Shown piece after piece: positions 35,284 to 46,368 of a stretch of 64,000 nt of DNA. The notes under the pieces were generated by a model. It saw only the letters and a program-made list of their open reading frames with translations. It searched no databases and was not told the origin of the DNA. A program made the position numbers and the translations under genes. Location of the stretch: the NCBI RefSeq assembly GCF_014356525.2, contig NC_052511.1:49677975-49741974 (forward strand), read 5' to 3'. The stretch is from Nilaparvata lugens (lineage: Eukaryota > Arthropoda > Insecta > Hemiptera > Delphacidae). Positions within the stretch are counted from its first letter, which is position 1, and each line of letters begins with the position of its first letter.

Positions 35284-36165
35284 ATTGACTATAGAACTTT
35301 AAACGATTTGACTATGTAACTCGCATTGAATAGACAATAAGCATAGCCACCTTTAATACGGGTGGTTATGCTATAATACTTATAGACAGTAATCTGTTTG
35401 ATAGAGTTAATTTGACATCAACAACAGAACTTTTTGAATTATGGAGAAGTTTTTAAACATGAATATGTGTATTCAACAAAAAAGTTATCAATTCAAATCT
35501 CAAAACTGTTTCAATTCAAGAAATCTATTGAATTGATTGATATTTCAATGTTGATATTGAAGTTTGTGACTACAAGAAGATCAGTTTATCTATTCCAAAT
35601 CTAACCTCCATCAATTCAGCACAAATTGCTGACACTTCAATTATTGATAATACGTTTACACAATACTGATACATCAGTTCAAAATCTAAGTTTTAACAGT
35701 CCAACAATGAAGCTCATGAGAAGAAAACTCAGTCAAGTCCAAAACAAGTCCAAAGTTGCAAACTTATCCAAGTCTCGCGAAGACAAGTAGTCAAGTCAAG
35801 AAACGATCAGTTATCCGACCTTGCAGATATTTGCAATAATAGCCGGTCAGTCAGCAGTCAGCATATGGCTGCTTGAAGGTCACCGCTTGCCCCGGGGTCA
35901 GTGACCTTGCCTTGTCAATCATATGTGACGTCATCACTCCATCTCAACATAAACAACTTCAACATTACAATGAACAGTACTCAAAACAACAATGTACAAT
36001 ACTGTACTTTATTGTACTATCGTACATTTTACAATGTAAACTACCAGATAGAACTTGTTTTGTTGTGTACATAACATAGGTTTCTTTCGACTATGACACT
36101 ACAGTGTAATACTAAAATCATGGTAAACTATTCATGGAATAAAGGCAGCCAAAGCTGCAAAGTAC
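35284..36165. other. Intergenic DNA, no gene seen
   Basis: No supported frame. 35740-35800 has loosely repeated CAAGTC motifs. Confidence 0.45.
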
Positions 36166-36337
36166 CATAGAGAAACAATAGCGTAAGTAGATATCCCATG
36201 GTATAGGGTGTTTATGTCGCAATTTTCAATATAACTCAAGCCGATAGTCCACGTAGTTCTTTCCCGTTTATTATGCTGTTTTTGTTTGTTTGTTACGTTT
36301 GTTTACTCCAGTATTCTTACGCTATTGTTTCTCTATG
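36166..36337. mobile_element. MITE family G with perfect 7-bp target duplication
   Basis: Ends CATAGAGAAACAATAGCGTA and the inverse TACGCTATTGTTTCTCTATG, flanked on both sides by AAAGTAC (7 bp, exact). The right arm is truncated relative to 37826-38100, lacking the CCATGGGATATC part. Non-coding. Confidence 0.85.
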
Positions 36338-36352
36338 AAAGTACGGTACTTT

Positions 36353-36497
36353 GGCCCGGTCGCACAAAAGCCGGTTGAACCGTGATTAATTTCACGAGAA
36401 CCAATCAGAGAAGGCGTTTTTAAAAAGACGTCTTCTCTGATTGGTTCTCGTGGAATTAATCACGATTAAAATTTAACCGGCTGTTGTGCAACCGGCA
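36353..36497. mobile_element. MITE family C, copy 3
   Basis: Palindrome with GTGATTAATTTCACGAGAAC and inverse, ending in TTGTGCAACCGGC. It sits immediately right of MITE G. Confidence 0.85.
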
Positions 36498-36709
36498 CTC
36501 TGAGTTGTACTTGACTGATAAGTCAAGTTGGATTGATAATTCAGGAATAATCCATAAATTTGCAAAACATCATTAAGTTGTATAGAATCATGATAAATCA
36601 CTGTAATACTTGAACGAAAATAATAAAATAATGTAATTTAATTTGGGAGAGAAATAGTACAAAGAGTATCCTTAGTTTTTCTCTCCCGGTTAGTCCTCTC
36701 TTGTAAAAA

Positions 36710-37632
36710 TAAAAAACGAATGAAAAAAAATCGGTCAATTCATTTTTGAGAAAATTGTGAAAAACTTGGGTTTTAGTGATTATCCGCCATTTTTCTCAAG
36801 AATATTACGGAGCTCCTGCAATTTCCCCAGGAATGAGACTCATGTCAGTTGATAGGGCTTATAAATAGCTATCCATGGTATAAATTTGAAGAAAATCGTT
36901 AGAGCCGTTTTCGAGAAAACCGTGAAAAACATGATTTTTTAGTGATTATTCGCCATTTTTCTCAAGAATATTACGGAGCTCCTGCAATTTCCCCAGAAAT
37001 GAGACTCATGTCAGTTGATAGGGCTTATAAATAGCTATCCATGGTATAAATTTGAAGAAAATCGTTAGAGCCGTTTTCGAGAAAACCGTGAAAAACATGA
37101 TTTTTTAGCGATTATTCGCCATTTTTCTCAAGAATATTACGGAGCTCCTGCAATTTTCCCAGGAATGAGACTCATGTCAGTTGATAGGGCTTATGAATAG
37201 CTATCTAGGGTATAAATTTGAAGAAAATCGTTAGAGCCGTTTTCGAGTAAACCGTGAAAAACATGGTTTTTTAGTGATTATCCACCATTTTTCCCGCCAT
37301 TTTGAATTGAATTTCTTACTGTCGGATACTCATGGTATAAGGACCTTAAGTTTAAAATTTTAAGTCAATCGGTTGATTAGGAATGGAGTTATCGTGTTCA
37401 CAGACATACACACATACACACATACACACACACAACACACACACACACACAACACACACACACACCACACACACACACACACAACACACACACACACCAC
37501 ACCCAGAAATCATGTTTTTGGACTCAGGAGACCTTGAAACGTACAGAAAACATGAAATTAGGGTACCTTAAATTTTTTTGGAAAGCAATAGGCCTACTTT
37601 CCTTACCTATGGTAATAGGGCAAGGGAAGTAA
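36710..37632 (+). mobile_element. Element Y with 166-bp internal tandem repeat
   Basis: 3.5 units with ACGGAGCTCCTGCAATTT starting 36807, 36973 and 37139, each with GAAAATCGTTAGAGCCGTTT. These are followed by the X-like right half: (CA)n at 37405-37500, GGGACCTTGAAACG-type block, ending near GGCAAGGGAAGT. Y shares its right end and the 'TCG-TTRGAGCCGTTTTCGAG' block with X, so Y and X are related families. Confidence 0.75.
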
Positions 37633-37825
37633 AAAGATCTATTATTCGAGTTTCTACGGAAGTATAAATCTTTGATTTAAGCTGAGGGTGATGTCAACAT
37701 AAGCTCCTGACGTGTTTCTGGGCAATGGGAGAGATTATAGGAGATGTGTGGAGTTTTCAGTTGAGTTTTAAACCACCGGGAAGCGAATTTCAATCTATTG
37801 AATGACAGCTCTCTTGGAATATAAT

Positions 37826-38100
37826 CATAGAGAAACAATAGCGTAAGTAGATATCCCATGGTATAGGGAGTTTATGTCGTAGCTATTACTGTTATCTCAT
37901 GTCGATAGTCCACGTAGTTCTTTCCCTTGAAGCTGTGTGACACTGGTAGTCTCTCATATTGTGCCGTTCAAACACTCTCACCCTAATAAAACAGTTCAAA
38001 TCGACAATAATCGACAGTAATCGGCTTGAGATAACAGTAAAAGTTGCGACATAAACTCATTAGACCATGGGATATCTACTTACGCTATTGTTTCTCTATG
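37826..38100. mobile_element. MITE family G, full copy with perfect 7-bp target duplication
   Basis: Inverted ends CATAGAGAAACAATAGCGTA plus AGTAGATATCCCATGGT and their inverse, 275 bp, flanked by ATATAAT on each side. Confidence 0.9.
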
Positions 38101-38750
38101 ATATAATGTAATGAGAAAAAAATCAATGTTTTTGAACACTCCAGTATAATAGATCGATCATTTTTTTATGATTCACTCTTTCGAGTGGAATTCTCTGATG
38201 TAAACATGAATTTGAACAATTCGACTGATATTTGAACCATTCTTGTGAAAGAATTTGGGAAGCTTTAGGTGATATTTTAGCTATTCTTTCTAGAATATTG
38301 AAGTTCTAGTTAAATCGTTTGTTCCTGTTGAAGAATCGAATAGAATAATATACACACATACCATTTTAACAAATGTGAAGTTAGAGCGTAGCCGACCCTC
38401 TCCTACTAATCAATCCTAATCAATCCTCAAATCTCCTAATCAATCCTCAAACTCAGACCGACTGTAAAACCTTCAAAGTAAAAGTTGAGAGCCCATTCAT
38501 TAGTTAGCCATTACTTTTCTACGATAGCAATCTTCATGGAATGATCGGTTTCACACGATTGTTCTGATGAGAAGGTACTTTCAGCTTTGTTTAATTACTT
38601 TTAAATCACGGGAATTCGTTCACGGTAGAGTGGACAACGATTTAGCAAACTGAATAGAATTACTGCGAATTATTGTGTATAATTTCTGTTAAGAAAGGAA
38701 AGGTGAAAATCTCTTCAAAAAGTTTTGTCTCCTATAGAGTGATTCAAGCT
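38101..38750. other. Intergenic DNA, no gene seen
   Basis: Contains 'CTAATCAATCCT' three times near 38396-38450. Confidence 0.45.
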
Positions 38751-39260
38751 ATAAAGCCAACACCTGATTAACATTGGTTTTTGCTATCCTTGTCAGTCAT
38801 TTGACAAAGCAGAGATAGCTCTATCCTTTTCTACCTCCGTATAGTTGCCATAGTTGAATATTTGGAATTGATTTAATTTAATTTAGAAGTATTTTTTAAA
38901 ATTAAAAAATGATTTCTGTGTGTTTTGAACTGTAAATTGAGTGTGTAACTGGTAAATGTTGAAGTGACACATAACCTCTAGCTACATTTTGGACTGTTGT
39001 ATAAATTAGAATTGGAACCGTTTTGGGCTTATAAGCCTTTGGTACTTTTCTGTAAGTTGTGTAATTCTGAATGGTTAAGATTAATTTTAAATTGTTGAAA
39101 GACGATCTGGCAACAGAGCAAAGCGAGAAAGAGATAGCGCTATCCGCTTTGTTCAATGATAGACAAGGATAATATCGTTTGTTGCTACAGTGAGGTCCAC
39201 GTTAAAATGACAGGATTTGATTAACATTGGGGATGCTATTCTTGTCTATCATTACACAAA
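38751..39260 (-). mobile_element. MITE F fragments around a LINE-like tail
   Basis: 39085-39215 reads inversely through GATCTGGCAACAGAGCAAAG, followed by GAGGTCCACGTTAAAATG. 38925-39065 carries ATAAGCCTTTGGTAC and 'CCGTTTTGGGCTT', the LINE-like tail seen elsewhere. The - frame 38902-39156 spans both and is not a gene. Confidence 0.55.
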
Positions 39261-39494
39261 ACCTATCTAAAAATGAGATTCCATAATCAACCGATTTATA
39301 ATTCATTCATGAATCGAGAATTGACCGATCCACGCCTTTACCTGTATCTCTACCTACACAAAAATATCAATCATCAAGTTTTCCGTTGATCGTCGGCTTC
39401 CTCAATTAGCGTTTCCGTCGACGAAAACCGTACCGCAAAACTAATCGATTCGCGTTTTCGGATACTCAAATTTGATCGGAAATGATCCAGTAAT

Positions 39495-39810
39495 TTTAAT
39501 CGGAGCTAAAATCACGTAGTGAATGGTTAAAACTCTAAACTGTGTATTAGCTACGTGTCTAGTGTGGGATTACACTCAAATGTATCAACATCTAATTAAA
39601 CTTCCATTCGAAACCTGCGTTGAACTTTTATTCCAAATTTCATTCATACAACTGATCCATTTTTTGTGAATCCATCTCACGTATTGAATGGTTAGAAGGC
39701 TAAACTGTTTGTGTTTTAGCTGAGTGTTTAGTGTGGTATTACACAATAATATAGAAACGTTTAAATAGACTTCCATTCAAGCCTTCCGTAAACTTGATTT
39801 CTAAATCTAA
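39495..39810. repeat. Diverged tandem duplication, period about 163 bp
   Basis: CACGTAGTGAATGGTTA and CACGTATTGAATGGTTA start the two units. Both continue with CTAAACTGT, TAGTGTGGNATTACAC and GACTTCCATTC-type sequence. Confidence 0.65.
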
Positions 39811-40655
39811 TTCATTTTATAATTCATACTTTTTTCGTGAGGATGATGCTCGTATGTGCTCTAGGCTAGTGCGTGATTAATATACTATGTAATAGGAAGA
39901 TAATGATTATATTTATGACAGCTACTGGGACCTGATTTTGAAGCTTAAAGGCAGATTTCCACATATCAGTATAAGTGAACGTATCCGGTGCTGTGAGAAT
40001 ATTATTCCCATAAGTTCAAGTGGGACTATTCATACTATTCAAGCTGGTTGCAGTGGGAACAGTCTCATTATAACACATGGGGATTATATTTTCATTGTAC
40101 CGGTCACCAAAGATAAGAGAAATAATATGTGAAGGAAGAGCAGCAGTATTGATTGATCCTAACGGACGAGCACAGCTATTGGTGGAAGCCGTGACCTATC
40201 AAGGTGAACGTCTGTCATTGGCCTAGACAAGCCCCTCCCCGATTAGCTGTTCATACAAACGTTACAAATGGCGATTGAAACAGCCAACACAGCAAAGGAA
40301 GATTATTAAACAGTGTCATGCAATTAAATAAATATACGAATCAATAGAAAATCTTATAAAAACATGACAAAACATTGGAATTGTTAGAAAACTAACAGAT
40401 TATCCCTAGATGAACAAATAATAGGTATGCATTTCGTTTGTTGTCATTTGATTTCAAAAGTAATGAGAATTATTGTATTGAACATTGAAATCAAGTCATA
40501 GGCTCCCTCATCTCCCAATTCATATAACTATTTTGTGAATTTGAAGTTTGTTTTATGTTTTCACGGAAGTTTCATTATTAATCTATCTAAATTCAAAATT
40601 GTTTGTTTTTTCTGTTTTATATATTCAGATTGATGATTTAGAGTATAAATTGAAA
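39811..40655. other. Intergenic DNA, no gene seen
   Basis: The frame at 39938-40132 has no recognisable motif. Confidence 0.45.
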
Positions 40656-41765
40656 TGGACATGACCTACATAATATTTGGACAATTTGAGACAAAATTAG
40701 TAAATTGAAGAAGTTTTGGGCAATAGCCTGTTTTTTCTTTTCCGATTACTGTATTGTTTACTTTATACAATAAATAAATAGGCCTACTGTTGACACATAA
40801 CCTACATAATATTTGGACAATTTGAGACAAAATTAGTAAATTGAAGAAGTTTAGGGCAATAGCCTGTTTTTTACTTTCCTTGCCGTATTACCATAGGTAA
40901 GGAAAGTATTGCTTTCCGAAAAAAATTAAGGTACCCCAATTTCTATATTTCCATACGTTTCAAGGTCCACTGAGTCCGAAAACGTCGTTTTTGGGTATTG
41001 GTCTGTATGTGTATGTGTGTGTGTGTATGAGTGTATGTGCGTTTGTGTACACGATATCTCATCACCCAGTTAACGTAATGACTTGAAATTTGGAACGTAA
41101 GGTCCTTACTATAAGGATCCGACACGAAAAATTTCGATCAAATGCAATCCAAGATGGCGGCTAAAATGACGAAAATGTTTTCAAAAACAGGGTTTTTCGC
41201 GATTTTCTCGAAAACGGCTCCAACGATTTTGATCAAATTCATACCTGAAATAGTCATTGATAAGCTCTATCAACTGCACCTAGTCCTTTATTTGTAAAAA
41301 TTTCAGGAGCTCCGCCCCATCTATGCAAAGTTTGATTTTAGATTCTCAATTATCAGTCTTCATATACAATTGAAACAAAAAATTTCAAGTGGAAAAGATT
41401 GAGCATGAAAATCTCTGCAATTAATGTTCAGTAACAATTTCACCTAAAATTGGAAATAAGCTTGAAATACGAGAAAATTTGATTATTAAATTGCAAACTG
41501 TTGGCAACTGTTGATTCAATTATTGAATCATTCACTATGAAGAGATAGCTCACATCGTGTGTCTCCAGCGTTATTGTCCTGTCACCAGCTGGCTTAGATC
41601 TTTGAATAGTATACTTGCGCGTGAACACTAGCGTCAGTTGATCAATTTTCATAACGGCAAGGAAAGTTGTGTGAGTGCGCCACACCAGATTTTTTCTTTT
41701 CCGACTACTGTATTGTTTACTTTATCCAATAAATAAAAAGGCCTACTGTTGACACATGACCTAAT
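40656..41765. repeat. Tandem pair of a roughly 126-bp unit, the second split by element X
   Basis: Both units read CATAATATTTGGACAATTTG, then GGGCAATAGCCTGTTTTTT, CTTTTCCGAYTACTGTATTG and GGCCTACTGTTGACACAT. The first is intact (about 40656-40795). The second is cut after TTTTTT at 40872 and resumes at 41690 with another TTTTTT. Confidence 0.85.
40873..41689 (-). mobile_element. Element X, copy 6; boundaries defined by empty site
   Basis: 817 bp inserted in the second unit of the tandem pair, flanked by six T on each side. On its own sense strand it starts TCTGGTGTGGCGCACTCACA and ends GGCAAGGAAAGT. A CTTTCCTTGCC motif near the start is the inverse of GGCAAGGAAAG at the end, so the ends carry an offset inverted repeat. 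No coding frame. Confidence 0.85.
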
Positions 41766-42222
41766 TTATGATATCATCATCAGAAGAAGATGCTAAAGTT
41801 TACTGTTGAAACATAGCTTGTTTAAATCAATATGTCTAATAGTATATATGTATAATTACAGAAGAGTCTCGTATTTCATGATACGGTATTTTTTCAATAG
41901 TACGCATGCGTGTGAACTGGACTGCAACGAATATCAGTGTCGTCTGCCTGTCCAGTCTTGGTCAGTATGTGCGCTTCTACAGTTAGATTCTCTTTAAACC
42001 GTCAGCATTGATTGAATCGTAAACATAGAAAATGACGTGTTGGTAGAAAATGCCGACAGTTGAAAACTGAAGTAAATTTCACGATATATAGCCTATATGC
42101 ACGCTCTAATTCGCAATTGTGCTTTTTCTAGTCTGCTTTTTCTAGGACTGTATATGAATGGGTAGGCCTCAAATATATATTATTACATATCCTTCTCTCC
42201 TTCATAACCTATACTTCATTTC
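41766..42222. other. Intergenic DNA, no gene seen
   Basis: No supported feature. Confidence 0.45.
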
Positions 42223-42226
42223 TCGA

Positions 42227-42257
<31 letters not shown>

Positions 42258-42335
42258 CTTCTTCTTCTTCTCCTCCTTCTTCTCCTCCATCCTCTTGTTC
42301 TTCTTGTTCTTCCTTTTCTTCATCTTCTTCTTCAT
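42223..42335. repeat. (TTC)n microsatellite
   Basis: About 14 pure TTC units followed by imperfect TCC/TTC. The serine-rich + frame here is an artefact. Confidence 0.9.
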
Positions 42336-42540
42336 ATAAGTACTTTGAGTTTTGTAATCACTGGATACGGTACGCGTTTTTCTACTGTTATGTCTTCAAA
42401 CGAAACGCCAATAGCCTAACTGATAATTGAGTAGGGTATCAAGAAAACATATCAGATTGAAATGATTATAGAATTAGAATAGAATTCATTTGTAATCAGG
42501 GCCATGCCCTTTAAACAAAGATTCGAGTACATAGTATTCA

Positions 42541-43118
42541 ATAATACAGAGTTATCATAAAAGAATGGTGCGGTTTCGAACATTTTTTAAAGAAAAACCA
42601 AATTACTTACAGTTAATGTTTTTTATTCACCTAATTTGTCGCCTGAAACAGTTTTTTTACATGATTAATAACTTTCAATAAGTGCGCCCTTAGTCGCTCG
42701 ACAAATGTCCAAACGATAATAAATTTCTCTCTTAACATTCGATAACATTTCTTCGATTATGGTTGTCATTGGTTCTTTAATCCTGTTTTAAAGTGGTTCA
42801 GTTCGCGATTTCTTTTGAATAAACAATGTTTTTTATGTAAATTTACAAGAAAAAATGTACCTGAACCACTTAAAAACAGGATTAATGAAGCAATGACAAC
42901 CATAACCAATGAAATGTTAGCGAATGTTTGGAGAGAAATTGATTATCGTTTGGATATTTTGTCGAACGACTAAAGGCGTACATATTTACATTTATCAAGT
43001 ATGTAAAAAACTACCTGAGACGACAAATTAGATGAATAAACAACATCAACTGTAAGTAATTTGGTTTTTCTTTAAACCATGTTCGAAACCGCACCATTCT
43101 TTTATGATAACTCTGTAC
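42541..43118. mobile_element. Fold-back element carrying transposase C-terminus in both arms
   Basis: Arms of about 255 bp in inverted order; outer ends TACAGAGTTATCATAAAAGA and its inverse. The right arm encodes a short + frame with MLANVWREIDYRLDIL, which fits the C-terminal helix of IS630/Tc1-mariner-type (DDE_3) transposases, where 'W.E.EYR.DVC..T.GAHIEHL' is common. The left arm holds a decayed inverse copy. The catalytic part is missing. Confidence 0.65.
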
Positions 43119-43254
43119 AATAAATTAATTTACTTGATGATTAAATCACTTTTCATAATAATGTCTTTCGAGTATTGTTTCAAGTTTGCTCAGTCTGTTC
43201 AATATATTCTCATAATTATTGTTGTTTCGAAATTTATTCAAATGGAATGATTAT

Positions 43255-43380
43255 AATGGAGATTCAAACTTTGCTGAGAATTTGATAATGATTCATCAAA
43301 AATTCAAGGCCGAGGAGAATGTTGTGCTTCTGCATTTCAATAACGAGGGCAGACTCTTGAATATTCGGGGGGCTTTATAG
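43255..43380 (+). pseudogene. Penelope-like GIY-YIG fragment
   Basis: A 41-codon frame reads SNFAENLIMIHQKFKAEENV then LLHFNNEGRLLNI, the same block as the PLE remnants at 11.5 and 14.7 kb but of a more diverged lineage. NQIHSN-like sequence follows at about 43425. No RT domain. Confidence 0.65.
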
Positions 43381-43689
43381 ATAACTAGGGTAGCAAAGTA
43401 TAATTCACAGTCAAGTTATAACAATCAGATTCATTCCAACTATACCAACTATACAACATTTTAATCAGCTGTGCTAATAGTGAAGTGTTGTGTTTCTTTT
43501 CTGGCTCAAAATTTTGCAAAATTTCTCAAAAATTTCCAATCTGTAGAGATTTGAGTAAAATATTTTTGTTTTTAATCAGTTTTTAAATATCAAAATTCAA
43601 AATTTTCAGTTTGGTCTTTAGTTTTGAAGTGGAAATTGGACTTTTTGAAGTGAAAGTGAAATCTTAACCTTATTCTTTTTTGAAACTTT

Positions 43690-43805
43690 TATTTGTAAAA
43701 TTTGGGAGAAGACAATTTTGGGCTATGCCTGTTGTCTTCTCCCAATCATATTATATTTATTATAATTATGATCTGTAATGACAATGGAATAAATAAATAA
43801 ATACC
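43690..43805 (+). mobile_element. LINE-like 3' tail
   Basis: TTTTGGGCTATGCCTGTTGT, CTTCTCCCAATCAT, ending (AATA)n. The same tail motif occurs inside X copies 1 and 2, in element W and near 39000 and 40720. Confidence 0.5.
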
Positions 43806-44560
43806 ATTAATCTAGTTTTTCCAACAATACCATTAATCTAGTTTTTCCATGAATTTGTTAGTCATATTATGTTTCTTGGGTGAACCACATAGGTAGATAT
43901 CGACTAAACTGATGAGTATTCCTGAAAGATGACAAATAATTGTCTCAATCTCAATTGTCTTGTCTCAAGGCAGCTGAAAAGCCAATTCTGCTTCCAGTTT
44001 TTCATTAATTTATCCTCCATTTCGTTTTCAAGGGAGAATATTATGATATGAGATTGTGAGATTTCGCACTTCACATGGTTTATGATTTCAAGTAGAATCT
44101 AACAATAAATCTAGCTGGACAATTGACTAAAGACTGATTATCAAAGTTAGAAGGAGAAGGAGAGTTATCTTGATAACGAACCGGTATTCTCAGTAATAAC
44201 TGAAGTAGTGAAATAAACAATTGAGTTGAGATAGTCAGAAAACAAAGTGTACCTGTTGTCCTGCTGTGTAAATTGAACAAATAGAGTTGTACATTCAAGT
44301 GGCGTCAATCGCCAACCAATCAATTTCATGGACAATTGAACTGGACGAGTTAAGCCTACTTGTTTTCTGCTCGATCGGACACACCCTTACACGTTTAAAC
44401 TCCACAAAAAATGAAACAAAACAAATAACTGCAGAGAATGCAATGTCAAGTGTTCTTATAGCCAACGATGAAGATTTTACAATAATTGTCCGATTGTAAT
44501 GTAATTCAACTATTATTTATTTTTTCATTTATTCTGAATGAATAATACAACTAGAAAAAC
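43806..44560. other. Intergenic DNA, no gene seen
   Basis: 'ACCATTAATCTAGTTTTTCC' is repeated in tandem at 43803 and 43829. The rest is unannotated. Confidence 0.45.
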
Positions 44561-44563
44561 GAA

Positions 44564-45653
44564 ATGAGTGAGACCATCTGTGGAAAAATCCAAGCTGGAA
44601 ATAGAGAATTTTACGAAAATGCAAGCCTATTCAGGAGACGTCTGATTAGCAGAGAGGCGAAAATAAAATTATACGTCAGCTTAGTACGCCCTGTAGTAAC
44701 CTATGGCTCGGAGACATGGACAATGACAGAGAAAGATAAAGATAAAAACAAACTCCAGGTCTTCGAAAGAAGAGTACTGCGGAAGAGTTATGGCCCATAA
44801 AATTATGCGTCAGCTTAGTACGCCCTGTAGTGACCTATGGCTCGGAGACATGGACAATGCAAGAGAAAGATAAAGATAAATATAAACTCCATGTCTTCGA
44901 AAGAAGAGTACTGCGGAAGATTTATGGCCCATAAAATTATGCGTCAGCTTAGTACGCCATGTAGTGACCTATGGCTCGGAGACATGTTCAATGACAGAGA
45001 AGATAAAGATAAAAACAAACTCCAGGTCTTCGAAAGAGAGTACTGCGGAAGAGTTATGGCCCAAAAATTATGCGTCAGCTTAGTACGCCCTGTAGTGACC
45101 TATGCTCGGAGACATGGACAATGCAAGAGAAGATAAAGATAAATATAAACTCCATGTCTTCGAAAGAAGAGTACTGCGGAAGATTTATGGCCCATAAAAT
45201 TATGCGTCAGCTTAGTACGCCCTGTAGTGACCTATGGCTCGGAGACATGTTCAATGACAGAGAAAGATAAAGATAAAAACAAACTCCATGTCTTCGAAAG
45301 AAGAGTACTGCGGGAAATTTATGGCCCAGTACGACAAGGGTTGGAATGGCGAATCCGTTCCAACAAGGAATTGGAAGAACTGAGGGGAGGACAGACCGTG
45401 GTTCGATTCATAAAGGCTCAAAGAATCCGGTGGTTGGGTCATAATTATGGAGAGGATTACTGTGGGCTGAATCCCTAAAATTGTGATGGGGGGAAAGGCT
45501 TCACAATAGGAGACACAGAGGGAGCCCAGGAAAAGGTGGCTCGATGAGGTGCTGAATGATGTTGTTAGGAGTTTGGGATGGAGAGGCATAGTCAACGATA
45601 GAGATGCGTGGAGATTGATAGTTGCGGAGGCCAAGGCTCACCATGGGCTGTAG
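44564..45653 (+). pseudogene. LINE reverse transcriptase C-terminus with five tandem copies of one segment
   Basis: The frame begins KIQAGNREFYENASLF, RLISREAKIKLYVSLVRPVV, YGSETWTM, VFERRVLRKSYGP. After the repeats come EWRIRSNKELEEL, FIKAQRIRWLGH and, after a frame break, RWLDEVLNDVVRSLGW and EAKAHHGL before the stop at 45651. This is the region downstream of the RT domain in RTE/CR1-like LINEs. The segment LYVSLVRP to YGP is present five times (CGTCAGC at 44674, 44808, 44942, 45073, 45205). Repeat lengths of 131-134 bp break the frame, so no full protein is made. Confidence 0.8.
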
Positions 45654-45743
45654 CGCCATACAAGAAGAAGAATAATACAACTTCCAGAAAAGTACCACAG
45701 GTTGAAGCCCAAAATTGTCCAAATTCTATGTATAAAACAGTCC

Positions 45744-46368
45744 AATCTAGGATATGAGAGGATCTAGGATATAAGTTGACAATTCACTTATATTGGCTCT
45801 AGGATATAAGTTGAACTAAGATATAAGTTGGGGCTCTAGGATATAAGTTGATCTAAGATATAAGTTGGGACTCTAGGATATAAGTTGATCTAAGATATAG
45901 TGATATAAGAGGATCTAGGATATAGTTGACAATTCACTTATATTGGCTCTAGGATATAAGTTGAACTAAGATATAAGTTGGGGCTCTAGGATATAAGTTG
46001 ATCTAAGATATAAGTTGGGACTCTAGGATATAAGTTGATCTAAGATATAGTTGATATAAGAGGATCTAGAATATAAGTTGACAATTCACTTATATTGGCT
46101 CTAGGATATAAGTTGAACTAAGATATAAGTTGGGGCTCTAGGATATAAGTTGATCTAAGATATAAGTTGGGACTCTAGGATATAAGTTGATCTAAGATAT
46201 AGTTGATATAAGAGGATCTAGGATATAAGTTGACAATTCACTTATATTGGCTCTAGGATATAAGTTGAACTAAGATATAAGTTGGGGCTCTAGGATATAA
46301 GTTGATCTAAGATATAGTTGATATAAGAGGATCTAGGATATAAGTTGACAATTCACTTATATTGGCTG
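45744..46368. repeat. Higher-order minisatellite, 151-bp unit
   Basis: Built from sub-units of GGATATAAGTTGATCTAAGA type. The larger unit starts GATCTAGGATATAAGTTGAC at 45761, 45912, 46063, 46215 and 46330; the last interval is 115 bp, one sub-unit pair shorter. It follows the LINE remnant within 100 bp. Confidence 0.9.

Noticed and set aside
37677..37859. - strand frame resembling the end of a LINE ORF
   Set aside because: Only 'IPRELSFNRLKF' is suggestive; too short and without a tail to support a call.
38902..39156. 84-codon - strand frame
   Set aside because: It spans a MITE F fragment and a LINE-like tail, both found elsewhere in the window.
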